Assembly (NCBI GenBank): GCA_036925085.1
Contig: JAUPFP010000008.1
Location: 1,147,501-1,211,500, forward strand
Direction: 5' to 3'
Length of the DNA stretch: 64,000 bases
Source: Brachycybe producta
Lineage: Eukaryota; Arthropoda; Diplopoda; Playtdesmida; Andrognathidae
In this document: in pieces, positions 56,231-64,000 of the stretch
Position numbering within the stretch: the first letter of the stretch is position 1
How the letters are laid out: each line of letters begins with the position of its first letter
Notes under the pieces: generated by a model
Told to the model about the DNA's origin: nothing
The model's input: only the letters and a program-made list of their open reading frames with translations
The model's database searches: none
Translations under genes and position numbers: made by a program

Positions 56231-57042
56231 CACTGGCCAACAATTTTTCACTTTTTTTCTGCTGACTAAGATTTGACACTTGTGTTTAAGTAATTTTGGG
56301 GTGCTGATTTCAAAAATAAAATCAGTTTTTACATAGCACGTCCCATTTTTGTTCTATGGCATGTTTAATTTTTGGGGTTTTTGTTCATCAACTGTTGTAA
56401 TTGTAACTTAGGCAATGGCTGCTGCTAGAAGAAAGTGTTTGAATAGTCTAGATACATTTTGTTATGTATGTGGAAGCTTCATTGTACCCAGTCAAAGGAT
56501 GAGTTTTAGCAATTTTGTGAAGGTGCAGGTGGCTTACTTTCAAGTGAGACTTGGAGACCAGGACAAGTCTTGGACTCCACGTAAAGTGTGCAAGCCCTGA
56601 GTTGAAGCATGGGTTGCAACATGAGAATAAAGGTTCATTTTCTCAACAGTCATCTTGATACATTTCCTGAAAATCTAGATTATATAAGTGATGAGCAAGG
56701 CAAAAGGTTCCAATATGATATAAAAGCTATAGAGGAGCGATACCAAGGAAGGTGGGATACCCACATGATGGCAGACTACTGGTGGAACGTTAAAAACTGA
56801 ATTTAAACACTCCAAAAAGGCCCTACATACAAAAACTTATCCATGATGGAAGAATGTGCCATCACCACGAAAAACATTGTAATCGTGTACTTTTATATGG
56901 AGATTGATCCAAATGGAGGTATGGCATAGTGTAAAAACTTGATGTGATGGGCAAAAACCAATGTGATATCTGAGTTCAGAACCCCGAAATTAGTCAGAAA
57001 CAAGTCTCGGATATAAGTCAGCAAAAATAGTGTTGACCAGTG
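56231..57042 (+). mobile_element. CACTGG-ended DNA transposon relic (CMC/EnSpm-like)
   Basis: 812 bp flanked by TTA on both sides (56228-56230 and 57043-57045). Left end CACTGGCCAACAATTTTT then CTGCTGAC; right end GTCAGCAAAAATAG then TGTTGACCAGTG: inverted repeats. CACTG ends with a 3-bp duplication fit the CACTA/Mirage/Chapaev group. It encloses two protein remnants (see 56415). Confidence 0.7.
56415..56797 (+). pseudogene. Remnant of a multi-copy invertebrate protein (CYVCGSF ... RYQGRWD)
   Basis: Two pieces, 56415-56597 and 56609-56797. The first has a Cys-rich start (CYVCGSFIVPSQR) and LGDQDKSWTPRKVCKP. The second has DEQGKRFQYDIKAIEERYQG then RWDTHMMADYWW. I recall these as the N- and C-terminal parts of one uncharacterised protein seen in many copies in cnidarian and arthropod genomes; the long middle part is absent here. 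No function is known to me. Its place between inverted ends suggests the protein belongs to a transposon. Confidence 0.65.
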
Positions 57043-59117
57043 TTATTATTTCTGTGATTATGAGACGTCCCTCCACTATCTCTTGTAATGTTTGGAGCAA
57101 ATGAGTGGCTTTCATCATATAGGTGGGTCTGGTTACATGTGGCCCTTTTTCGTCTTATTGCAGACATTTAAAACGTCCATCAAATAATAGAAATTCAACA
57201 CTGCAAATGCAAATTGCAAATTTTTGTCCGGTATAAACCTTGTTATATCGATTTAAAAAAGTGATCGATCTTATTGGTGGGGTAATGTCTTCACACTTAT
57301 ATTAAAAAGGGCACTTATTTGCCCCCAATATTTCTATATAGTGTGAGGAAACGTCTTAGTCCCGTTTCTGTCCAGTTCAGTATGTTTGTGTGTTCCTTTG
57401 GCTTTTTTTTTTTCTTCTTTGGTAAAAGAGCTTGAAATGCCACCGGAAATCGAGATTGGTATTGCTATCTTTTCTTGTGACATATACACATACAGATTAC
57501 CAATCACTGAGTTTGATAAATTGCCAGCATCTTTGTAAGTGGAGATGATCAAAAAACAGAATGGAAAAAAAAGAAACTGTTAGCTCCCTGGAGTTTTTCT
57601 TCAGAACCTGAAGAGGCCTGCCTGCCTGACTGACTGAAATGAAAAGATCCACGTTTTTTTTTATGCGTGGCATTTTCGGTGTTGTTGTTTAGTTTTGTAT
57701 TGTGTTTTCCGGTTAGGTTAGGTACCAGTATTTTAATCTTGAAATCTTTTTTCCCCTTCAATAATTTTGTATTACTTTTTCCTTTTCTTATCAGTTGTTT
57801 CTTTGTAAAGAAGATGCTACAATTGATTCACTTTATGTGCTTTTAAAGATATTGTCCCTTTTAGTTCTTTTTCCCTACTAACTGGTCAAGGCAGGTGTGT
57901 ATTTTCTAAAAAAAATAAGACCACAATAAACATTGATGGTTGACCATGCAGTGACCACCATCTCTCGACACACACACAAACACAGTTAAGGGAGGATTAG
58001 TTAAGAAATGGAAAACTCATTTTTAAGTACTCCCTAATCTAAGAGGCTTTTATGTTAACAATCTTTGATGGAATTTGTTTTCTATCAGTCAGGAGAAAAT
58101 ATTTTTAAAGGTTTTTTAAGTAAAAATCAAATAAACATTATAAATTATCTACAGGCCAAGTGCCTTAAGTCACTTAGGTCGCCGTCACTTTAAAAAAAAA
58201 ATGCAGTGGCATTTTTCAATGTTTGTGTATTTAATTAAGAGCCATTTGCATTGGGCACAACTTCTATTGTACAGTAAGTTCAGGTCACATGTCGGTGAGA
58301 AAAAGAAAGACTTATGTAAAAAATAAAGGTATCCTATATTGGGTGGACACTGGTCAGTTGATGACGCATGTGTTTCATAACCCCTTTTAATGGTGCCGCC
58401 ATTTCTTTTGTTATTGCTTCGTTCCTCTTTGTTGCAGTGGGACCTTTTTTTTTGGATAAAGGTGTAGTAAGTGAAATAGGGAACCACGGAATGGATGTCG
58501 AAATTAATTATATCATCATTAAAGCGTGTTGTCGGCATTTGTCACTCAGAATTAAGGTTTTTATTTATATTTTTTTTTCTTCCATCAAAGATATTTGCTG
58601 ACACATTCTTTATATTATATTGTTGTAAATGTAAATTGATTCACTCGAATGTTTTTGTATACATGTTTTTGTTGTTGTGGGGGTGAATAGAATACCCGAC
58701 AGAGAAGAAGAAAAAAAGGAAGAAGGAAAATGCTGTTTGTTATTGGGTGTAGAATAGTATTTAAGGACGGGTTCAGATTGTGACTGGAGTCACTTTTGTC
58801 CAGAATCTACAAGAAGGTGGTGTTAGTTGGTGTCTTCTTATTTGTGGACTTCTGCCCTTCGTTTTCTTGTCTTTCTAAGGATATTATAATAGATTTCACA
58901 CATACACAGGTAAATAAGTTGGTATACCTTTATTTGAGAAGGATTTATGTTTGAATAAGTGGTTTTTATTAGTTTCAATTAGAAGTAGTCATTCACATTT
59001 GTTAGTTTCTTGTGAATTTGTGGTAAAATGTAGGTGACTGTTGAGTCCTAAGTGTTTTCTTAACATGAGTCTCTCAAAATTTAAATGTCTGACTTCTGAA
59101 CTTACTTTATGAACGAC

Positions 59118-59410
59118 TGATTTCAGAACTCTGGTTATCCTGCATTCCAGAAAAGCAACAATAAGAGGGAAATTTTAAAAATGTGTTTTAGAAACTAGAA
59201 TGGTAAGCTGAATCATTTGATAGTATTTTCTTTCAAAAGAAACTTTTTATAAAGAAAAATGTAAAAAAAAAAATATCGTCTGCTTAAAGTTTAGTTATAT
59301 TCAGACTCACAGTACTCTAAAGTGATTGAAAGCTACTCTTCTAGTTTCTAGAATACTTTTGAAGTTTTTCTTAATTTTGTTCCTGAAAGAATAATCAGAG
59401 TTCGAGGTTA
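59118..59410. mobile_element. TAGAAACTAGAA-family foldback element, best copy
   Basis: TCAGAACTCTGGTTATCCTG ... TTTTAGAAACTAGAATGGTA on the left mirrors TACTCTTCTAGTTTCTAGAA ... CTGAAAGAATAATCAGAGTT on the right. It is about 290 bp and non-coding. Copies also occur at 15540, 31950, 38345 and 51355. Confidence 0.7.
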
Positions 59411-59924
59411 TGTTCACAATTTAAAACCACAATTTCAAATAAGAAATTTTTGACAAAAAAGAAATAAATTTGCCATTTGTAGCATGTGTGCCTCATGAGA
59501 TTGATCATCCTTTTGTCTTTTTAAAGAGTGTTTGTTTCTTAATCTTCATCCACGTTGAAGAGTGGATTGATTCGAGCGAGCGAGCGGGAGTTAAGAGGAG
59601 GATTGGCTGCAAACAATTTTCATCACAAGTCAGTTTGATGCTTTGGAGTTAATCTGGCAAAAGAGGAGGTGCGTTTCATTTATTGGTTGCTTTTAATCTT
59701 TTAGACTTCTTCTTTTGTTTGCTTTTTTTGGGGTGTTTCTACTGAGACTGCAATAATCTTTCTCGAGAGAGTGAGCTTATATAAAACTTAATATCCTAAG
59801 TTAATCTCAACTTTGTAACCTTGCTATTGTTTTTCAACTTCATGATATTGTTAATTGGATATTTATTGTGTGTTGTCTACCTGTGAATTATTAACAATTA
59901 TTTTTATTGTTATGTTCAGAAAAG

Positions 59925-60110
59925 ATGATGCTATTACCATCTACAAAACTTGTGTCCATCTTCATCTTACTGGTGTTCGTTACTCTCACTTGGATTACGA
60001 CACTTGTGCTGACGGAGGGATTCTTTCACTCTCGAGCTCATTCGGAGCAAAACCGATTCAAAAATTTAATCAAGGAAAGAAACGTCATCAACACGAAAGA
60101 AAAAGCAAAG
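59925..60110 (+). CDS. N-terminal exon of a type II membrane protein (partial gene)
   Basis: Reads 62 codons from ATGATG at 59925 to a GTAATT donor at 60111, after a pyrimidine-TTCAG acceptor at about 59920 (so a non-coding exon lies upstream). The peptide is MMLLPSTKL, then one hydrophobic helix (VSIFILLVFVTLTWITTLVL), then a charged stem (EQNRFKNLIKERNVINTKEK). This short cytoplasmic tail, signal anchor and charged stem are the layout of Golgi glycosyltransferases and similar enzymes. No further exon was found before the window ends, so the identity is open. The coding call rests on splice signals plus topology. Confidence 0.5.
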
Positions 60111-60696
60111 GTAATTTTTTTTTTGTTATTGCTGAACTGCTTGTTACATAATTAATATTAAGGTTGAAGTTAATTCTTTCATTTGAAATAATACTTTATC
60201 TTATGAAAGAATGATCATTTTGGTGCAAAAAGCCTCCACAAAACTGTGCTTGAATGATGGCAATGTCATTTAGACCTAGATTTGAATTTTTATTTAGAAT
60301 TTGACAAATTGCTATGCAAGCAGGCTTGTGACACAAGGACAAAAGTACAATTGCAGCATGTGAAATGCATAGAATTCTACATAAAGTCTATAAACTGGCG
60401 GCTTTTGCAAAAATCTAAGAGAGTCTATGAGTTGGGCTCGGTTGGGCCTGGGATGAAAATTAGCTTTGTGAGCCTGATTTGTCTGGTGGGTTTGTGGGTT
60501 TTAGCTGGGCTCACTAAACAGTTGTTGTGCTGGGCTGGGCCACAATTTTTTTTAATAAAATGTAGGTCTCTATAATACCCTTTGTTTTCATTAGGTAAAA
60601 AATTGGTAAAATGGATTTTGATCTGGTCAGCTTTTTTAAATGACATTATTTAATAACTAGTGGGGTAACCCGACATAAATGACGGGAGCAGAATTC

Positions 60697-60842
60697 ACAG
60701 GCAATTAATTGTGCCCAGCATTAGAATTTCTTTTCCTCCGCCCTTTTATGAACGTCATCAATTTCTAATTAGTTTGTTACTTGGTCTGACGTCATAAAAG
60801 GGCGGAGGAAAAGAAATTCTAATGCTGGGCACAGTTGCCTGT
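60697..60842. mobile_element. ACAGGCA MITE, short variant
   Basis: 146-bp near-perfect palindrome: ACAGGCAATTAATTGTGCCC pairs loosely and CAGCATTAGAATTTCTTTTC pairs exactly with the right half ending GCTGGGCACAGTTGCCTGT. It contains TCTGACGTCATAAAAGGGCG. No clear 8-bp duplication. Confidence 0.7.
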
Positions 60843-61744
60843 GATAAACTGTAGTTTAATTTTGCTACTATTACCCCCTCCCCTTTTTATATTTGAAAGA
60901 GAAAATGAGTTTTTCATTTTCTCTGGTGTGCGCATGCGCGTCGTTTGTTTCTTTTTTTACTCCTTTTATTTCAATTTTAGTCACCCCCTCCCACTTTTCC
61001 CCCTTCTCGTTTCTCTCCCCCCTCTACACTTTCCAACCTTTTCCCTCTCCAATTTAGTATCATGGGGTTCTTGGATGGGGAATGTGTAACATATAGTTGA
61101 CCTTGAGAAAAAAAGCGGTTCATTTATTCATTTAAATTTATATAAATTCCGACGTGTTTCAAGGTTTGTACAGCGTTATCACAGACAGACACCCACTCAC
61201 GCACACATACCTGGCTTAATATAAATATAATTGTACCAATCAAAAATTCCTTTTCACCTCCTGTTTTTACGTAATGGAAACAAACCATTAAAGGAACAAT
61301 TTATTACTTTGTTAATGAGAAAAAAAACATGTCTATTTGAAAACGAACAAATTGTTTCTCATACCAATTTGAAGTGAAAAACGAATATAATTCTTTTCAA
61401 GCTGCAACAAAAAAGTTTAATTTTTGAAGTTATCATGTTGAAAGTTCTTCTTCATACCGGTATGTTTAAAATGAACGTTTTAAGACTTAAATTTAGGAAA
61501 GTTAACCCTTGAACTTCAAATTAAACCCACTCTCTAACCAGAATTCCAATATAGAAAAACCTATAGTTTAAATACACTTGAACCGGCTTAATAATATCTA
61601 TCTTGAAACCCTGCTCAAAAGTTTCAAGTTTACTCCTTAAAATTGAGCCTTTGAAAGAGAAATATTTAACATTCGATGATATTCTAATTTCTCAAAAAAA
61701 AAATGTTATTGTAAAAAATTTATAAAAAAAATGAATTTGTCCAC

Positions 61745-61770
61745 GGGGGGGGGGGGGGGGGGGGGGGGGG
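61745..61770. repeat. G26 homopolymer
   Basis: 26 consecutive G, the longest of several G or C runs in this AT-rich window. Confidence 0.95.
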
Positions 61771-64000
61771 TAAATTTATTGATGAGTAATTTTTAAGTTG
61801 TAACGCAAATTAGAGGCTCAAATCCAAAAATATACATTTTTTTCGTCAGTTACAATGGTACAATTGTTATAAATGAATTAAAAGTTACTTGATGACATTA
61901 TTATTGTCATCATGTGCGTCATTGTAATAGAAAACTAGATCCTGGTCTAAATAGAACTCTTATGTGTGTGGGCCACACTGGTAAAATTAAATGGATGCGG
62001 GTTAACAAACGGTAGCACAAATTCTATTCACTCCGTGTGAATTACTGTTTATTTACATTCAATCTAAATCTCAAGTGATGTCACTTGAGTATATTTCAAT
62101 TTGCTTGATTGTGACGGATGTAAATCACAAAAGATTGGTCATCGTAACAATGTTCTATTTGAGTACATTGGGAAACATCTTGATTTCCAACTTATCCATT
62201 AAGTATACATGAATATACGAAATGTGACACTGAGGTTGATGCTGGGCATGTTATGAATATTTTTGTGATCTTTGAAAGTGAGTAGTAGTCTAAAAAAAAA
62301 GTGAGCAGTAGTCCTACACTGTCACCGCAGGGAGTTTTAAACAAACAAAACAAGTGAACATTTTTGAAAGGTTTCTTATTTTTTTTTCTGTATAAAAGTC
62401 ATGAGAAAAATGCACTTTCTATTGAGCTTTTTTTTCTGTTGGGAATTAGATTTGGGAGTGGATTTTAGAGGTGGTGACCACAAATTGAAATGTCTGGTCA
62501 CATTTCTAAAGCATAATTTTTTCAACATATATAAGGCCTACATACACAAGACAGAAATGATGTTTGTTAGTTTATTCAGTATTTGCATTTGAAAGATATA
62601 TGAACACCAGTTGGTAACTTCACTTGCAAGTGTTTATTTGTATAAGTATTCATAGGCATTGCTCAATTTTTGCCAATATTTATTTTGTTCAACTCAAAAG
62701 AAAATTATTTTAGAAAGTTTTGTTTTAAAATTTATGATCCATAAATATTATTTTATCTAAAAAGAACAAAAAAAAATATTATGAAATGGGCTTGTATATT
62801 TTGGCCCATGCCCTTTTAGACTTATAAATGTCAGTTTTTCCTGTTGGTCCAAATTTTTAGAACCTTGAAGAATAAATAAGAAACAGTGAAGAAAACAAGT
62901 TTATGATTATGTCCGCAGGTTATTTTTTTGCATTAATTAGATATTTGTCATGTCCACTAATCATTTTCTTGTTTATTTGCATGTATGTTTAAATATATAT
63001 ATTTTTTTTTTGTAATATGTCCCCTAGAGGATAAAAACTCTTTATTGCTTGATGTTTTGTAAGAAAAACGTAAAGAAGAAGACATAAATGTTGTGTGCCA
63101 GAGTCTTTTTTAGAGAGAGACCTACAAAAATCTTTTAAAAAACAGAGACAACAGAACATAAACAACTGAAGAAAAAAAAATACATTGACCCTTTTGAATA
63201 GAGTTCAATTTTTAAAGAACCCCCCCCCCCCCCCCACCACATGGAAAATCAGTATTATAAAAATAGTTATAATATCCTCTTCTATATAGAATGTAGATTC
63301 TGTTATATATGACCTCAGGGCGTGTATGTGTGTTTGTGACATGTTACTCTTTTAGGACACATCATTACTCAAAATGTGCACCTTCCAATATAAGTGCATT
63401 GTGTTCTGTGGTTGTATTGTTTACATTTGGAGACAAAAGTGTCTACAATGAAATGGACCACATGTTATCAATAAGTCTTGATAGATAGAGAGAGAGGGAG
63501 AGAGAGAAAAATGTTACTGACAAAGTGAAAAATCACGTAATCTGTACAATTACTAGGCAATGTGTAAAACCACAAACTATAGCTATTAAAATCTTCAGTT
63601 GTTGAAAACTAATTTGCTAAAAGTAATGAATTACTGTAATTAAACCTTAATAATGGTCTAAGATTAAACTAAGCTTACTTTTTCAACTAAATTAGTAATT
63701 CCACCACATTACTTCTGAAACGTTGTAATTTTTAATTATAATAAATTACCTTTTCAAATGAAAAATGCCATTAAATTAATCGCATTTTTTAATAATAACT
63801 TTTAATAATTTTTTTTTAAATAAACTTTTTAATAATGTTTTTCAAATTTTCGTATTTTAGATTATTTTTTTCTTTCAAAACTTCTCAGAACTTAATTTAA
63901 CTATTCCTGATTAATGTCAAACATACGGATGTTTATATTCAGTTTTATAATTGTAGTTTTTGCTTTTTTTTAAATTGTTTTGAGGATTTATTTGATTTGC

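Larger units (their letters stand above)
55353..59924. other. Spacer UROS to membrane-protein exon
   Basis: UROS 3' region, a DNA element with protein remnants (56231-57042), then AT-rich sequence with a GGTTAGGTTAGG string at about 57713 and a foldback element at 59118-59410. GAGCGAGCGAGCGGGAG near 59574 is a local GC-richer spot that could lie in a first exon of the next gene. No supported coding exon outside the element. Confidence 0.45.
60111..64000. other. Likely long intron of the partial gene
   Basis: About 3.9 kb of AT-rich sequence with no supported exon. It contains GGGCTGGGC-type repeats near 60430-60545 (also near 22193), a short ACAGGCA element at 60697, a G26 tract (61745-61770), a C16 tract (63220-63235) and GA runs near 63486. 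Confidence 0.4.

Overview
The window looks like part of an AT-rich invertebrate nuclear genome, most likely arthropod. All protein genes are intron-rich animal genes except one intronless sugar transporter. Typical introns are 50-100 bp, with a few of 3-10 kb. The transporter is closest to the arthropod trehalose-transporter (Tret1) group, and short TTAGG-type strings, the arthropod telomere motif, recur. No bacterial operons, CRISPR arrays, rRNA genes, tRNA genes or retrovirus-like genes were seen. The species cannot be named from sequence alone.

Gene layout, left to right: FAHD1 (acylpyruvase, minus, 207-929); a secreted IGFBP/Kazal/Ig protein of the KAZALD1 type (plus, 3125-8255); a Tret1-like sugar transporter (minus, 11323-12798); a RAP80/UIMC1-like ubiquitin reader (minus, about 15256-18314); TBC1D12/14, a Rab GTPase-activating protein with 11 coding exons (plus, 19418-35639); MMS19 with 24 coding exons (minus, 37494-43205); UBTD1/2 (plus, 45741-47926); uroporphyrinogen-III synthase (plus, 50388-55352); and the first coding exon of an unidentified type II membrane protein (plus, 59925-60110) that runs out of the window. 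Three neighbouring pairs are divergent (FAHD1/KAZALD1, RAP80/TBC1D and MMS19/UBTD) and two are convergent (KAZALD1/Tret1 and TBC1D/MMS19). Exon joins were rebuilt by hand from splice sites and reading phase. MMS19 (1006 aa), TBC1D (943 aa), UROS (274 aa) and KAZALD1 (295 aa) close in frame from end to end. UBTD does not, which suggests an unseen micro-exon or a sequence error.

The genes do not form one pathway. RAP80 and MMS19 both serve genome maintenance, UROS serves heme synthesis, and MMS19 delivers iron-sulfur clusters.

The most unusual content is a dense, nested set of small non-autonomous DNA elements. Several have clean target-site duplications: a foldback family with CGCCAAA minisatellite arms (8 bp), a second foldback family with GATGAAC arms inserted into the first (8 bp), a hAT-like MITE (8 bp), an ACAGGC...GCCTGT MITE family (8 bp), a 366-bp element (9 bp), a pogo-like MITE (TA), and a CACTGG-ended element (TTA) carrying remnants of a multi-copy invertebrate protein. 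The two foldback families have unrelated arm repeats, yet both carry TTAGG-like strings at the centre. This pairing is the best candidate for an undescribed system here.
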